A DNA stretch of 64,000 bases from Nitrosomonas sp. (GCA_024281825.1 JAMWZY010000004.1:62001-126000), one strand, 5' to 3'; shown: positions 8,403-19,248, numbered from the stretch's first letter. Notes: generated by a model from the sequence alone, not told the origin. Numbers and translations are program-made.

Positions 8403-9557
8403 TTGTCACACTATCAGCGCGCCATCTTAGTACTTGCGGATGGGACCATTTTTTATGGCGTGTCTATTGGGGTTCCAGGAATTACTGTTGGTGAGGTTGC
8501 TTTTAATACAGCAATGACAGGGTATCAGGAAATATTGACGGATCCTTCTTATTGCCAGCAGATCATTACCTTGACCTATCCACATATTGGGAATACCGGT
8601 ACAAATTCGCATGATATTGAATCAGGGAATATTGAAAAAATATATGCCGCTGGCCTGGTCATACGGGATCTTTCTTTAGTTGCCAGTAATCATCGTAAAA
8701 CACAAACGCTGCAGGAGTTTTTGAAGTTTCAGAATGTTGTGGCGATTGCTGAGATTGATACGCGAAAACTGACGCGAATTGTACGCGAAAAAGGTGCTCA
8801 ATCCGGTTGCATAATGGCAGGTGAGCTCGTTAATGAACAACAAGCCCTGCAGGCTGCTAGAGCATTTCCGGGTCTATCCGGAATGGACCTTGCCAAGGTG
8901 GTTAGTTGCCAAAAGCCTTACAACTGGAGTGAGGGGGAGTGGTTACTTGGCGAGACTTATACGACTCGTAAGGATTGCCGATATCATGTTGCGGCGTATG
9001 ATTTTGGAATTAAGCGCACCATGTTACGCAAGTTGGCGCAACGAGGATGCAGAATTACCGTGCTACCGGCTCAGACTTCTGCGCAGGAGGCATTGGCGTT
9101 GCATCCAGACGGTATATTCCTTTCTAATGGTCCTGGAGATCCGGAACCCTGTGATTATGCGATTTCAGCAGTGCGAATATTATTGGAAGGTAAGATACCT
9201 ATTTTTGGTATCTGCTTAGGACATCAAGTGCTAGGTTTGGCCGTTGGCGCACGAACTGTAAAAATGAAATTTGGACATCGAGGTGCTAATCATCCGGTTC
9301 AGGATGTCATGAGTGGTAAGGTGATGATCACTAGCCAGAATCATGGTTTCGCAGTGGATGCGGAATCGTTGCCAAAAAATATACGAATTACTCACAAGTC
9401 ATTATTTGATGGGAGCTTGCAGGGTTTCGAGTTTATCGATAAGGCAGTATTTTGTTTTCAGGGCCATCCCGAAGCTAGCCCCGGGCCTCACGAGGCTGAC
9501 TATCTATTTGATCGTTTCATTAAGGCCATGGAAACTTACAAAGTTTCAATTCCATGA
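8403..9557 (+). CDS. carA: Carbamoyl-phosphate synthase small chain CarA
   Basis: A 384-aa glutamine amidotransferase subunit. It hydrolyses glutamine and passes ammonia to CarB to make carbamoyl phosphate for arginine and pyrimidines. The N-terminal half is the CarA-specific domain. The class I amidotransferase domain begins near residue 190, with nucleophile Cys271 in FGICLGHQ and the His-Glu pair in [14 protein letters not shown]. The start is a TTG: AAGGAG lies six bases before it and the protein then begins [14 protein letters not shown], as in the family. An earlier TTG at 8355 would add a meaningless His/Tyr-rich tail. carB follows after 53 bases. Confidence 0.97.
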   Translation: MSHYQRAILVLADGTIFYGVSIGVPGITVGEVAFNTAMTGYQEILTDPSYCQQIITLTYPHIGNTGTNSHDIESGNIEKIYAAGLVIRDLSLVASNHRKTQTLQEFLKFQNVVAIAEIDTRKLTRIVREKGAQSGCIMAGELVNEQQALQAARAFPGLSGMDLAKVVSCQKPYNWSEGEWLLGETYTTRKDCRYHVAAYDFGIKRTMLRKLAQRGCRITVLPAQTSAQEALALHPDGIFLSNGPGDPEPCDYAISAVRILLEGKIPIFGICLGHQVLGLAVGARTVKMKFGHRGANHPVQDVMSGKVMITSQNHGFAVDAESLPKNIRITHKSLFDGSLQGFEFIDKAVFCFQGHPEASPGPHEADYLFDRFIKAMETYKVSIP

Positions 9558-9610
9558 TGGCTTTTCCATTGTAGAAAACTCGAACTAATGGATTCATTTT
9601 TAGAAAAAGC

Positions 9611-12600
9611 ATGCCTAAACGTACCGACATAAAATCTATTCTCATTATTGGCGCTGGACCGATTGTCATCGGTCAGGCCTGTGAGTTTGATTACTCTGGT
9701 GTGCAAGCCTGTAAAGCCTTGAGAGAAGAAGGTTATCGGATTGTTTTGGTTAATTCCAATCCGGCGACTATCATGACCGATCCGGAAATGGCTGATGCGA
9801 CCTATATTGAACCAATCACCTGGGCTATGGTGGAAAAAATTATTGCGATAGAGCGGCCCGAAGCTTTGTTGCCTACCATGGGCGGACAAACGGCGCTCAA
9901 TTGTGCTTTGGATCTAGTAAAGCACGGTGTTTTGAAAAAATATGGCGTTGAACTCATCGGTGCTTCGAGAGAAGCCATTGATATGGCCGAGGACCGGGAA
10001 AAATTCAAGCAAGCCATGACCCGTATCGGTTTGAGTTCTGCTCGTTCTGCCGTGGCGCATAGCATGGAAGAAGCTTTGCAAGTGCAAGCAATGGTCGGTT
10101 ATCCGGTTATTATCCGGCCTTCATTTACTATGGGGGGGAGCGGCGGAGGAATTGCCTACAACCGGGAAGAGTTTTTATCGATTTGTGAGCGTGGCCTAGA
10201 TGCTTCTCCAACCAAGGAATTGCTGATTGAAGAGTCAGTAATCGGTTGGAAAGAATTTGAAATGGAAGTGGTTAGGGATAAACAGGATAATTGCATTATT
10301 GTATGCTCCATTGAAAATGTCGATGCGATGGGAGTGCATACCGGTGATTCGATTACTGTGGCGCCAGCCCAAACACTGACTGATAAAGAATATCAATTGA
10401 TGCGTAATGCAGCGATTGCGGTATTGCGTGAAATTGGTGTAGAAACTGGCGGTTCAAATGTGCAGTTTGCCATCAATCCTGATGATGGTCGTATGTTGGT
10501 GATAGAGATGAATCCACGTGTATCTCGTTCATCTGCCCTTGCTTCTAAAGCGACTGGATTTCCTATCGCAAAGGTAGCGGCAAAGCTTGCTGTGGGTTAT
10601 ACCTTAGACGAGCTTGGTAATGATATTACGGGCGGCATTACACCGGTTTCGTTTGAGCCTACCATAGATTACGTTGTGACAAAAGTGCCACGTTTTGCTT
10701 TTGAAAAATTTCCACAAACTAATGATCGCTTGACGACTCAAATGAAATCCGTTGGTGAGGTTATGGCGATTGGCCGTACGTTTCAAGAATCCTTACAGAA
10801 GGCATTAAGGGGCTTGGAGACGGGGGTTGATGGTTTGGATGAAAAAACTACGGATCTGGATTTTATTCGTAGTGAATTGGCGAACCCTGGTCCCGAAAGA
10901 ATTTGGTTCATTGCAGATGCTTTTCGCTGTGCTATGTCGATAGAAGAGATTCATCAATTGACGCATATCGATATCTGGTTTCTTGCACAAATAGAAGATC
11001 TGGTGAAACAGGAACAAGCACTTAAAGAGACTGATTTATCTTTGTTGGATCAGCAAGCTTTACGTAAGTTGAAGCGCAGTGGTTTTTCCGACCGGCGTTT
11101 AGCAAAGTTACTCAGAACACATCAAACCATGATACGGGAGCATCGTCATAGCTTCGGATTGCATCCGGTCTATAAGCGAATTGATACGTGTGCGGCCGAG
11201 TTTGCAACCAATACGGCGTATATGTATTCAACGTATGAAGATGAATGTGAATCGCGTCCTACGCATAATAGAAAAGTGATGGTGCTGGGAGGTGGTCCAA
11301 ACCGGATCGGGCAAGGTATCGAGTTTGATTATTGTTGTGTGCATGCAGCTCTGGCTTTGCGCGAAGATGGTTTTGAAACCATCATGATTAACTGTAATCC
11401 GGAAACCGTTTCGACTGATTACGATATTTCTGATCGGCTTTATTTCGAACCGCTTACTCTAGAGGACGTACTTGAAATTGCAGCAATCGAAAAACCTGAA
11501 GGTGTAATCGTACAGTATGGTGGGCAAACGCCTTTAAAGCTTGCCCGTGATTTGCAAGCCTGTGGCGTACCCATTATCGGTACTAGTCCGGATATGATTG
11601 ATTGCGCCGAAGACCGAGAACGTTTTCAGCGTACACTTCAGCAGTTGGGGCTCGAGCAGCCGCCTAACCGAACAGCTCGTAGCCCTGATGAGGCTTTGCT
11701 AGCGGCTGAAGAAATCGGTTATCCGCTGGTGGTGAGACCAAGCTATGTTTTAGGTGGCCGTGCGATGGAAATTGTGCATGAAAAGGCCGATTTAGAGCGC
11801 TATATGCGAGAGGCGGTAAAGGTTTCTAATGATTCTCCAGTTTTATTGGATCATTTTCTGAATAATGCTACCGAAGTGGATGTTGATGCAATCTATGATG
11901 GTGAAACTGTTTTAATCGGTGGAATCATGGAACACATAGAACAAGCAGGGGTGCATTCTGGAGATTCAGCGTGTGCTTTGCCAACATTTAATTTGTCACG
12001 AGAGTTGTTGGCTGAGTTGCGGCGTCAAACGGGAGAGATGGCGCGTGCGCTGCAAGTCGTGGGATTGATGAATGTGCAGTTTGCGATCCAAGATAACACG
12101 GTATATGTACTTGAAGTGAACCCTAGGGCTTCTCGTACTGTGCCGTTTATTTCGAAGGCGACTGGGTTGCAGTTGGCGAAAATCGCGGCTCGTTGTATGA
12201 CGGGTAGAACATTAATTGAACAAGGAATAACCGGAGAAATTGTACCTCACTATTATTCGATCAAAGAAGCTGTTTTTCCTTTTATCAAGCTTTCCGGGGT
12301 TGATACCATACTTGGACCAGAAATGAAATCAACGGGTGAAGTAATGGGAATGGGCGTGACTTTTGCAGAAGCTTTTGTTAAGTCTCAATTGGCTGCCGAT
12401 GTGCGATTGCCGACCACTGGTAAAATTTTTATCAGTGTAAAGCGTTCAGACAAACTGGATGCGGTTGAAATCGCTCGGACGCTTGCGGAACTTGGGTTCA
12501 CCGTTTATGCTACCCGTGGCACTGCGGCAGCCATCAAAGAAGCCGGCATTAGTGTGGTTACTATTAATAAAGTTGCAGAGGGGCGACCGCATATTGTTGA

Positions 12601-12850
12601 TATGATTAAGAATGGTGAAATTAGCTTGATTATTAATACGGTAAAAAATCAGCCAAGCGCGATTCGTGATTCCTATTCCATCCGTCGCGCTGCACTACAA
12701 GGTAAAGTTACTTATTACACAACTTTGGCGGGAGCGCGTGCTGCTTGTGTTGGTATAGCCAATAATAAACACGAATTACAAACGTATAACTTACAAAAAT
12801 TACATGCTCAGCTAAAGCTATGTGCCACTCCTTTAGCTACCGCTAATTAA
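9611..12850 (+). CDS. carB: Carbamoyl-phosphate synthase large chain CarB
   Basis: A full-length 1079-aa synthetase. It has two homologous halves, each an ATP-grasp unit: the first (about 1-400) phosphorylates bicarbonate and the second (about 555-935) phosphorylates carbamate. The halves start with similar motifs, [20 protein letters not shown] and [19 protein letters not shown]. The oligomerisation domain lies between them. The last 140 residues form the MGS-like allosteric domain ([20 protein letters not shown]), where UMP and ornithine act in well-studied homologues. It partners with CarA directly upstream, and greA follows after 36 bases. Confidence 0.98.
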   Translation: MPKRTDIKSILIIGAGPIVIGQACEFDYSGVQACKALREEGYRIVLVNSNPATIMTDPEMADATYIEPITWAMVEKIIAIERPEALLPTMGGQTALNCALDLVKHGVLKKYGVELIGASREAIDMAEDREKFKQAMTRIGLSSARSAVAHSMEEALQVQAMVGYPVIIRPSFTMGGSGGGIAYNREEFLSICERGLDASPTKELLIEESVIGWKEFEMEVVRDKQDNCIIVCSIENVDAMGVHTGDSITVAPAQTLTDKEYQLMRNAAIAVLREIGVETGGSNVQFAINPDDGRMLVIEMNPRVSRSSALASKATGFPIAKVAAKLAVGYTLDELGNDITGGITPVSFEPTIDYVVTKVPRFAFEKFPQTNDRLTTQMKSVGEVMAIGRTFQESLQKALRGLETGVDGLDEKTTDLDFIRSELANPGPERIWFIADAFRCAMSIEEIHQLTHIDIWFLAQIEDLVKQEQALKETDLSLLDQQALRKLKRSGFSDRRLAKLLRTHQTMIREHRHSFGLHPVYKRIDTCAAEFATNTAYMYSTYEDECESRPTHNRKVMVLGGGPNRIGQGIEFDYCCVHAALALREDGFETIMINCNPETVSTDYDISDRLYFEPLTLEDVLEIAAIEKPEGVIVQYGGQTPLKLARDLQACGVPIIGTSPDMIDCAEDRERFQRTLQQLGLEQPPNRTARSPDEALLAAEEIGYPLVVRPSYVLGGRAMEIVHEKADLERYMREAVKVSNDSPVLLDHFLNNATEVDVDAIYDGETVLIGGIMEHIEQAGVHSGDSACALPTFNLSRELLAELRRQTGEMARALQVVGLMNVQFAIQDNTVYVLEVNPRASRTVPFISKATGLQLAKIAARCMTGRTLIEQGITGEIVPHYYSIKEAVFPFIKLSGVDTILGPEMKSTGEVMGMGVTFAEAFVKSQLAADVRLPTTGKIFISVKRSDKLDAVEIARTLAELGFTVYATRGTAAAIKEAGISVVTINKVAEGRPHIVDMIKNGEISLIINTVKNQPSAIRDSYSIRRAALQGKVTYYTTLAGARAACVGIANNKHELQTYNLQKLHAQLKLCATPLATAN

Positions 12851-12886
12851 TGATAAAACCAGTTATTGTAAAAGGTAAAAGTCACG

Positions 12887-13363
12887 ATGAGTACTATTCC
12901 AATCACAGTCGTAGGTGCAGAGGCGCTACGTAAAGAATTGCATGAAATGAAAACGATGCATCGTCCCGCGGTAATCGCTGCAATTGCTGAAGCTCGCTCG
13001 CATGGTGATCTCTCAGAGAATGCTGAGTACGATGCAGCAAAGGAAAGGCAAGGATTCATTGAAGGACGGATAGCTGAATTAGAAAGTAAACTTTCTAGCG
13101 CACAAATTATTAACCCGGCATTGATTAATGCGGATGGGGCTTGTGTATTCGGTGCCACCATTGAGCTGGAGGATTTGCAAAGCGGTGATATGGTTACTTA
13201 TCAAATAGTGGGCGACGATGAGGCGAATATTAAAGAAGGAAAGATATCAATTAGTTCTCCAGTGTCTCGTGCTTTAATTGGTAAATACTCAGGTGATGTT
13301 GCTGAGGTGCAGGCGCCAGGCGGTCTTCGAGAATACGAAATATTGAATGTAAAGTATATTTGA
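12887..13363 (+). CDS. greA: Transcript cleavage factor GreA
   Basis: A 158-aa protein of the usual GreA length. Residues 1-75 form the antiparallel coiled coil that enters the RNA polymerase secondary channel. The acidic tip has [17 protein letters not shown], containing the conserved acidic residues that promote backtracked-RNA cleavage. The C-terminal FKBP-like domain (about 82-158) includes [18 protein letters not shown] and [12 protein letters not shown]. It follows carB closely, as in many proteobacteria, and is probably co-transcribed with it. yhbY converges on its 3' end. Confidence 0.97.
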   Translation: MSTIPITVVGAEALRKELHEMKTMHRPAVIAAIAEARSHGDLSENAEYDAAKERQGFIEGRIAELESKLSSAQIINPALINADGACVFGATIELEDLQSGDMVTYQIVGDDEANIKEGKISISSPVSRALIGKYSGDVAEVQAPGGLREYEILNVKYI

Positions 13364-13395
13364 TGTTTGGGTAAATTGATAACAACTTCTGAAGG

Positions 13396-13755
13396 TTAGC
13401 TTTGAAAGCTACGTTTCGTTCGATGAATTGAGGAACGCTTATTTTTTTCGGAACGCTGTTTTATTAATTTAATATTCGAGTCTTCAGGTTTAGGGCGGTA
13501 GATCACAAAAATTTTGCCAATATGCTGTACAGGCGCAGCACCAAGTTGTTGACAGGTTTCTTCAAAAAGTGCATTTCTAATTGTGCGATCATCTACTTGG
13601 GCCTTAACTTTAATTAGCTCATGGCTTAGAAGGGCGCAATTAAGTTCTTTGATAACATTCGTTGTTAATCCTGTTTTGCCGATAATTACGACAGGATTGA
13701 TAGGGTGAGCACGTGCTTTGAGCTCTCGCTTTTGAGCAATAGTCAGTGTTAACAT
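13396..13755 (-). CDS. yhbY: CRM-domain RNA-binding protein YhbY
   Basis: About 119 aa with the CRM fold of YhbY, which associates with pre-50S ribosomal particles. The family motif VVIIGKTGLTTNVIKEL, close to the usual GxxGLT, is present, followed by HELIKVKAQVDDR. The C-terminal 25 residues are basic (RSEKNKRSSIHRTKRS) and extend beyond the 97-aa E. coli protein. ATG at 13755 is preferred because GGA lies six bases upstream and the product begins MLTLTIAQKRELKARAHP. ATGs at 13764 and 13776 are also in frame. The gene is divergent from rlmE with only 29 bases between starts, so the promoters must overlap or lie inside the neighbours. Confidence 0.9.
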   Translation of the reverse strand: MLTLTIAQKRELKARAHPINPVVIIGKTGLTTNVIKELNCALLSHELIKVKAQVDDRTIRNALFEETCQQLGAAPVQHIGKIFVIYRPKPEDSNIKLIKQRSEKNKRSSIHRTKRSFQS

Positions 13756-13784
13756 AAATTCCATCAAAAATTTCATTTTACTGG

Positions 13785-14411
13785 ATGAAGCAAGGGAAAA
13801 CCAGCAAAGTTTGGATGCGAGAGCATGTGAGTGATTTCTATGTCAAGCAAGCAAAGAAGCACGGCTATCGCTCTCGTGCGGCTTACAAGCTACTTGAAAT
13901 TGTCGAGCGAGACCAATTAATTAAACCAAGCATGACTGTCGTTGATTTAGGTGCGGCTCCTGGAAGTTGGTCTCAAGTCGTCCGTCGCATCATGGGCGAC
14001 CAAGGTTTAGTTGTCGCATTAGATATCTTGGATATGGCCCCGTTACCTGGCGTCGAATTCATACAAGACGATTTTCGTGAAGAGAGCGCAGTTTCTAAAC
14101 TTAAGGAAAAACTAGGTAACAATCAACCCGATCTTGTAATTTCTGACATGGCACCAAATATTAGTGGTATCGTGGTGAACGATCAAGCAAAAAGTATGTA
14201 TCTAGCAGAATTGGCATTACTTTTTGCCGTAGAGCAACTGAACTTCGATGGGAATTTTTTGGTCAAAGTTTTTCAAGGGAGTGAATTTGATTCTTATTTG
14301 CGCGATATGCGTTCACTCTTTAAGAATGTACTAATAAGAAAACCTAAAGCTTCACGTAACCGTAGTAATGAATTGTATTTGTTGGGAATGAAGAAAATAA
14401 ATAAATCGTGA
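13785..14411 (+). CDS. rlmE: 23S rRNA 2'-O-methyltransferase RlmE (FtsJ/RrmJ)
   Basis: A 208-aa methyltransferase that modifies U2552 of 23S rRNA in assembled 50S subunits. The SAM-binding loop is VVDLGAAPGSWSQVV. The K-D-K-E catalytic set is visible: Lys in AAYKLLE, Asp in VISDMAPNISG, Lys in FLVKVFQGSEFD, and Glu near the C-terminus in SNELYLLG. Its start at ATG 13785 has no strong ribosome site. The rlmE-ftsH order is classical; in E. coli the pair is heat-shock induced. Here ftsH lies 178 bp downstream and may have its own promoter. Confidence 0.95.
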   Translation: MKQGKTSKVWMREHVSDFYVKQAKKHGYRSRAAYKLLEIVERDQLIKPSMTVVDLGAAPGSWSQVVRRIMGDQGLVVALDILDMAPLPGVEFIQDDFREESAVSKLKEKLGNNQPDLVISDMAPNISGIVVNDQAKSMYLAELALLFAVEQLNFDGNFLVKVFQGSEFDSYLRDMRSLFKNVLIRKPKASRNRSNELYLLGMKKINKS

Positions 14412-14511
14412 CTGAGGATTGAGATTAAATAGATAAATTTCTGAATGATGAGACAGAAATAAACAAAGTAAGTGGAGTTTTTTACTATTTTAGAAAGAGA
14501 TGAGTAGTGTA

Positions 14512-14547
14512 TAACTCTGTTGTATTATATTTTTAAAAATAGAGTTA
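14512..14547 (+). repeat. Inverted repeat in the ftsH upstream region
   Basis: TAACTCT (14512) and AGAGTTA (14541) form a perfect 7-bp inverted repeat around a 22-base AT-rich core with TATTATAT, 43 bases before the ftsH start. It could mark an operator over the ftsH promoter. Evidence is only the symmetry and position. Confidence 0.3.
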
Positions 14548-14589
14548 GAATAATTAACCGATGTTTAAGGTGCAAACCAAGGAGCTATT

Positions 14590-16509
14590 TTGAATAACTT
14601 AATAAAAAATATGGCCATTTGGCTAGTGATTGCACTTGTGTTGATGACAGTATTTAATCAATTTAGCGTACGTCAACCGACGCAAGTACCGATGGAATAC
14701 TCTCAATTTATCGCTGAATTGAATCAAGGTAGAATTGCTAAAGTAGTTATTGAAGGACGTACTCTTAAAGGCACGAAGTCTGACGGGCGTCGCTTTACGA
14801 CCTATGCACCATCCGATCCTTGGATGGTGAGTGATTTGTTAAAAGCCGGTGTTATTGTGGAAGCTAAACCAGAAGAAGAACCCTCAATGTTGATGAGTAT
14901 CTTTATTTCATGGTTTCCAATGCTGTTGCTCATTGCGGTCTGGATTTTCTTTATGCGGCAAATGCAAGGAGGTGGACGTAATGGTGGTGCTTTTTCCTTT
15001 GGTAAAAGCAAAGCGCGCATGTTGGATAAATCAGCTAATACAGTTACTTTCAATGATGTTGCTGGTTGTGAAGAAGCGAAAGAAGAGGTTGCTGAATTAG
15101 TCGAATTTTTAAGAGATCCTTCTAAGTTTCAGAAGTTAGGTGGGCGTATTCCGCGTGGTGTATTGATGGTGGGTAGCCCAGGAACGGGTAAAACGCTGCT
15201 TGCTCGCGCGATTGCTGGTGAGGCACAAGTTCCTTTTTTTAGTATTTCTGGGTCTGATTTTGTTGAAATGTTTGTTGGTGTAGGTGCTTCCAGAGTACGT
15301 GATATGTTTGAGCAAGCTAAAAAACATGCTCCTTGCATTATTTTTATTGATGAGATTGATGCGGTTGGCCGTCAGCGTGGTGCAGGCTTGGGGGGGGGTA
15401 ACGATGAGCGGGAGCAAACTCTGAATCAATTATTGGTTGAGATGGATGGATTTGAAGGGGCTATGGGAGTAATTGTCATCGCTGCGACCAATCGACCTGA
15501 TGTATTAGACCCAGCATTGCTACGTCCTGGTCGTTTCGATCGTCAAGTCACGGTACCATTGCCTGATATCCGTGGACGTGAGCAAATTCTTCATGTGCAT
15601 ATGCGCAAAGTACCACTTTCGCCCGATGTAAAAGCAGATATTTTGGCCCGTGGTACACCCGGTATGTCAGGTGCAGATCTTGCAAATTTGGTCAATGAAG
15701 CAGCGTTATTTGCTGCCAGAAGTAACAAACGTCTGGTCGATATGGATGATTTTGAACGTGCAAAAGACAAAATTTTTATGGGTGCAGAACGACGTTCAAT
15801 GGTGATGCCTGAGCATGAGCGCAAGAATACTGCTTATCATGAATCAGGACATGCCGTAGTGGCTCAATTGTTACCTAAGACTGATCCGGTTCATAAAGTA
15901 ACGATTATTCCGAGAGGCCGTGCTTTGGGTGTAACTATGCAACTGCCTACAGAAGATCGGTTTAGTATGGAGCGCGAAGAAATTCTACAAAGAATTTCCG
16001 TAATGTTTGGTGGTCGTATTGCTGAGGAAGTTTTTATGAAGCAAATGACTACGGGAGCATCGAATGATTTTGAGCGTGCAACTGAATTGGCTCGGCAAAT
16101 GGTAACTCAGTGGGGAATGTCAGATATTCTTGGCCCAATGGTCTATGGTGAGAATGAGGGTGAAGTTTTTCTCGGTCGCTCAGTAACTACCCATAAAAAT
16201 ATGAGTGAAGCAACCATGCAAAAAGTTGATGCAGAAGTACGCCGTATTGTTGACGAGCAATACGCATTAGCGCGTACGCTGATTGAAGCCAATAAAGACA
16301 AGATTGAAGCAATGACTAAAGCTTTATTGGAGTGGGAAACGATTGATAGCGATCAGATCAAGGATATTATGGAAGGTCGCGAACCTCGACCACCGAAACC
16401 GCCTCAATCAATGTCTTCAACAACCAATGGTGATTCTTCGTTGCCTGTGTCGGATGCTAAAGAGGAACCTAAATCGACACCACAGGAAATAGTCAAGGAA
16501 GTCGAGTAA
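14590..16509 (+). CDS. ftsH: ATP-dependent membrane zinc metalloprotease FtsH
   Basis: A 639-aa hexameric AAA+ protease in the inner membrane that degrades damaged membrane proteins and regulators such as sigma-32 and LpxC in E. coli. Two membrane helices (about 7-24 and 100-122) flank a short periplasmic domain. Walker A is GSPGTGKT (195-202) and Walker B is [11 protein letters not shown]. The second region of homology has [20 protein letters not shown]. The zinc site is HESGH (417-421). The C-terminal tail is Pro/Ser-rich. The start is TTG with AAGGAG four bases before the last T of the spacer. A strong terminator follows directly. Confidence 0.98.
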   Translation: MNNLIKNMAIWLVIALVLMTVFNQFSVRQPTQVPMEYSQFIAELNQGRIAKVVIEGRTLKGTKSDGRRFTTYAPSDPWMVSDLLKAGVIVEAKPEEEPSMLMSIFISWFPMLLLIAVWIFFMRQMQGGGRNGGAFSFGKSKARMLDKSANTVTFNDVAGCEEAKEEVAELVEFLRDPSKFQKLGGRIPRGVLMVGSPGTGKTLLARAIAGEAQVPFFSISGSDFVEMFVGVGASRVRDMFEQAKKHAPCIIFIDEIDAVGRQRGAGLGGGNDEREQTLNQLLVEMDGFEGAMGVIVIAATNRPDVLDPALLRPGRFDRQVTVPLPDIRGREQILHVHMRKVPLSPDVKADILARGTPGMSGADLANLVNEAALFAARSNKRLVDMDDFERAKDKIFMGAERRSMVMPEHERKNTAYHESGHAVVAQLLPKTDPVHKVTIIPRGRALGVTMQLPTEDRFSMEREEILQRISVMFGGRIAEEVFMKQMTTGASNDFERATELARQMVTQWGMSDILGPMVYGENEGEVFLGRSVTTHKNMSEATMQKVDAEVRRIVDEQYALARTLIEANKDKIEAMTKALLEWETIDSDQIKDIMEGREPRPPKPPQSMSSTTNGDSSLPVSDAKEEPKSTPQEIVKEVE

Positions 16510-16519
16510 ATTTTGAGCT

Positions 16520-16562
16520 AAAATGCGGGATGCGATTTTAAATCGCATCCCGCATTTTTAGT
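16520..16562 (+). terminator. Strong intrinsic terminator after ftsH
   Basis: Two 19-base arms (16520-16538 and 16540-16558) are exact reverse complements around a single central base. The stem contains TGCGGGATGCG and runs into TTTTTA. This should end the rlmE-ftsH transcript. folP begins 21 bases later, so folP needs its own promoter or depends on read-through. Confidence 0.85.
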
Positions 16563-16579
16563 TTGTAGAATTCAATTTT

Positions 16580-17416
16580 TTGCAATTGACTTTACTATCA
16601 TACAGCCAACTGTTTTCACTTGACCGTCCGCTCATTATGGGCGTTGTTAATGTAACACCCGATTCTTTTTCGGATGGAGGGCTTTATCAATCGACTCAGC
16701 AAGCCGTCGCGCATGCGATGCGTCTCATTGACGAGGGGGTGGATATATTAGACATTGGTGGTGAATCGACTCGCCCTGGTAGTCAGTTTGTCAGTATTGA
16801 TGAGGAATTACGTCGTGTAATTCCAGTGTTGGAAGGTCTTTCTGGCCAAAATACAGCTATTTCTGTCGATACTTCAAAGCCTGAGGTTATGAAACAAGCG
16901 ATTGATGCAGGTGCATTTATGATTAATGATGTTAATGCATTACGCAATACGGGGGCATTGGAAATAGTTGCACAATATCGTCATGTGCGTGTCTGCTTAA
17001 TGCATATGCAAGGCATTCCTATTGACATGCAACGCAATCCTCAGTATCAGGACATTGTTTCTGAGATAAAAGCTTTTTTGCAGCATCGAATTGATGCAGC
17101 AAAGCTTGCGGGTGTTTCACAAGAACAACTTATTATTGACCCAGGTTTTGGCTTTGGTAAAACATTGCAACACAACTACAAATTATTACAGCAGCTTGAC
17201 CATTTAACCACATTGAATGTTCCGGTGCTTGTGGGGATATCGAGAAAATCTATGCTTGGTGGTATCACTGGAAATAGTGTTGATCGAAGGATTCATGAAA
17301 GTGTAGCTGCTGCCTTGCTAGCCGTTATCAAAGGTGCCAAAATTGTCAGAGTGCATGATGTTAAGGCTACAAAAGATGCCATAGCGGTCTATTCGGCAAT
17401 GAAGTATGCAGTATAA
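16580..17416 (+). CDS. folP: Dihydropteroate synthase FolP
   Basis: A 278-aa TIM-barrel enzyme that joins 4-aminobenzoate to dihydropterin pyrophosphate in folate synthesis; it is the sulfonamide target. The signature motifs are both present: IMGVVNVTPDSFSDGG near residue 19 and DIGGESTRPGS near 59. KxxR-type substrate binding is seen in VGISRKSMLGGI. The start is uncertain: TTG at 16580 is used, and TTG at 16586 would also work; no ATG lies before the first motif. The folP-glmM order after ftsH is typical of proteobacteria. Confidence 0.95.
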   Translation: MQLTLLSYSQLFSLDRPLIMGVVNVTPDSFSDGGLYQSTQQAVAHAMRLIDEGVDILDIGGESTRPGSQFVSIDEELRRVIPVLEGLSGQNTAISVDTSKPEVMKQAIDAGAFMINDVNALRNTGALEIVAQYRHVRVCLMHMQGIPIDMQRNPQYQDIVSEIKAFLQHRIDAAKLAGVSQEQLIIDPGFGFGKTLQHNYKLLQQLDHLTTLNVPVLVGISRKSMLGGITGNSVDRRIHESVAAALLAVIKGAKIVRVHDVKATKDAIAVYSAMKYAV

Positions 17417-17482
17417 AGATTATCAATAGCTTGTACGTTACCGCTTATTTTTCATTTTATCTAACTACTAAATACTGGAAAT

Positions 17483-18841
17483 ATGACTAAAAAATATTTT
17501 GGAACAGATGGTATACGAGGAAGAGTTGGAAAAGGGCCCATAACACCGCAATTTATCATGCAATTGGGATATGCTGCCGGTAAAGTCTTAGCGGATGCAG
17601 ACTGGCATCTCATGGAGGGAAAACGTCCTACGGTAGTCATCGGTAAAGATACAAGAGTGTCCGGGTATATGTTTGAGTCGGCTTTGGAAGCTGGATTATG
17701 TGCAGCCGGTGTAGATGTGTTTTTGTCGGGACCAATGCCGACCCCTGCAATTGCGTATTTGATTCGAGCATTACGTTTGCAAGCAGGGATTGTGATTTCA
17801 GCTTCACACAACACATTTGAAGATAACGGTGTCAAGTTTTTTTCCGCTGAAGGAACCAAACTTCCTGACGAGATGGAGCACAAAATTGAAGCGGAATTGG
17901 ATAAACCGATAGAAACTAAGCCGTCTGCGCAGCTCGGAAAGGTTCGTAGACTACGTGATGCTGATGCACGCTATATCGAGTTTTGTAAAAGTACTTTCCC
18001 TTATCCACTTGATTTACATGGATTGAGAATAGTGGTTGATAGTGCGCATGGTGCGACTTACCACATTGCTAGACATGTGATGCATGAATTAGGTGCTGAC
18101 GAGGTTATCGCTATTGGCGTAGATCCGGATGGGTTGAATATTAACCATGAATGTGGCGCTACGCACTGTGCAGCATTACAGCATGCTGTTAAACAGCATA
18201 GTGCTAATTTAGGAATTGCATTAGATGGTGATGGTGATCGTTTGATGATGGTGGATGAGGCAGGCAAAGTATACGATGGCGATCAACTGGTTTATATCAT
18301 TGCGAAACATCGTCAAATGCGAAAAGTACTTGCTGGAGGTGTGGTGGGTACTTTAATGACAAATCTAGCGATTGAGAATCATTTTAAAGAATGCAAAATC
18401 CCTTTCTTGCGCGCTAATGTCGGTGATCGATACGTGCTAGAGTTGCTACAAGAAAAAAATTGGCAGATCGGGGGGGAGGGTTCTGGCCACATTATATGTA
18501 GGGATAAACATACCACTGGCGATGGTATTATTTCAGCTCTACAAGTTTTATATGCATTGAAAGATTCACAAAAAACATTGGCTGAATTTACACAAGAGGT
18601 GGTGCTTTATCCTCAAAGGCTTATTAATGTAAAGGTGCCCCCATCTTATCAATGGAATTCCGATAGTGAGCTGAAAGAATTGGTCAAAGAAGCCGAGTCT
18701 GAACTTAACAATAGCGGTCGAATTTTGATTCGTTCTTCCGGTACAGAACCATTGATACGAGTCATGGTAGAGGGTGAATCTGAGAGTCGTATCAATTTTT
18801 GGGCCGAACGTATCGCTGAAACGATAAAAAAACACCATTAA
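17483..18841 (+). CDS. glmM: Phosphoglucosamine mutase GlmM
   Basis: A 452-aa enzyme that converts glucosamine-6-phosphate to glucosamine-1-phosphate for UDP-GlcNAc, needed for peptidoglycan and lipopolysaccharide. It starts KKYFGTDGIRGRVG like other GlmM proteins. The phosphorylated serine is Ser108 in VISASHN. The metal loop is ALDGDGDRLMMVD, the sugar loop is GGEGSGHI, and the phosphate-binding loop is RSSGTEPLIRVMVE. All key residues are intact and the length matches the family. Confidence 0.98.
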   Translation: MTKKYFGTDGIRGRVGKGPITPQFIMQLGYAAGKVLADADWHLMEGKRPTVVIGKDTRVSGYMFESALEAGLCAAGVDVFLSGPMPTPAIAYLIRALRLQAGIVISASHNTFEDNGVKFFSAEGTKLPDEMEHKIEAELDKPIETKPSAQLGKVRRLRDADARYIEFCKSTFPYPLDLHGLRIVVDSAHGATYHIARHVMHELGADEVIAIGVDPDGLNINHECGATHCAALQHAVKQHSANLGIALDGDGDRLMMVDEAGKVYDGDQLVYIIAKHRQMRKVLAGGVVGTLMTNLAIENHFKECKIPFLRANVGDRYVLELLQEKNWQIGGEGSGHIICRDKHTTGDGIISALQVLYALKDSQKTLAEFTQEVVLYPQRLINVKVPPSYQWNSDSELKELVKEAESELNNSGRILIRSSGTEPLIRVMVEGESESRINFWAERIAETIKKHH

Positions 18842-18968
18842 AATTAAAACCATCGACGTATCGTCAAGTGTGGAGGGTATCTTTTTTACAGTCAATGCTA
18901 ATAGATCGTGAACCTAATGTGAAAAAACCCCTTAAGTGATTGTTTGCGATAGATATTGGAATAAATGA

Positions 18969-19042
18969 TGGAGGCGGGGGTCGGAATCGAACCGGCGTAG
19001 ACGGCTTTGCAGGCCGCTGCATGACCACTCTGCCACCCCGCC
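18969..19042 (-). tRNA. tRNA-Cys (GCA)
   Basis: The minus strand folds into a complete cloverleaf. The acceptor stem GGCGGGG pairs with CCCCGCC, the discriminator is U and the CCA end is encoded. The anticodon loop CTGCAAA carries GCA. The T arm contains GGTTCGATTCC. It lies 51 bases downstream of tRNA-Gly and shares its promoter. Confidence 0.96.
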
Positions 19043-19093
19043 TTAATGTGTAGATCAGCAATAATGTACAAATTTGTTTTCTGATTGATGATA

Positions 19094-19168
19094 TGGAGCG
19101 GGAAACGAGGCTCGAACTCGCGACCCCAACCTTGGCAAGGTTGTGCTCTACCACTGAGCTATTCCCGC
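19094..19168 (-). tRNA. tRNA-Gly (GCC)
   Basis: Minus-strand cloverleaf with acceptor GCGGGAA paired to TTCCCGC, encoded CCA, D arm AGCTCAGTGGTAGAGC, anticodon loop TTGCCAA carrying GCC, and T arm GAGTTCGAGCC. It is the first gene of the two-tRNA unit. Confidence 0.96.
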
Positions 19169-19220
19169 ATTGTAAAGCTTCGTTGCGATTTGGCTAAGAA
19201 GCTTCAGAAACAAAGGGTGG

Positions 19221-19248
19221 ATTATAGTGATGCTGTATGTTTTGTCAA
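19221..19248 (-). promoter_or_regulatory. Consensus sigma-70 promoter of the tRNA-Gly/tRNA-Cys unit
   Basis: On the minus strand a perfect TTGACA (19243-19248) and a perfect TATAAT (19221-19226) are spaced by 16 bases. Directly after the -10 comes a GC-rich discriminator, CCACCC, the hallmark of stringently controlled stable-RNA promoters. Transcription should begin near 19214, about 45 bases before the tRNA-Gly 5' end. Confidence 0.88.

Noticed and set aside
13397..13411. TAGCTTT-G-AAAGCTA palindrome at the yhbY 3' end as a bidirectional terminator
   Set aside because: It lacks GC content and T-runs and has a one-base loop, and most of it is yhbY coding sequence.
14590..16509. Walker A Ser in FtsH (GSPGTGKT instead of GPPGTGKT) as a functional defect
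   Set aside because: The position tolerates Ser in AAA+ proteins, and all catalytic residues are intact.
18864..19154. 96-codon minus-strand frame across the tRNA genes
   Set aside because: It covers both tRNA genes and their spacer, so it is a chance reading frame.
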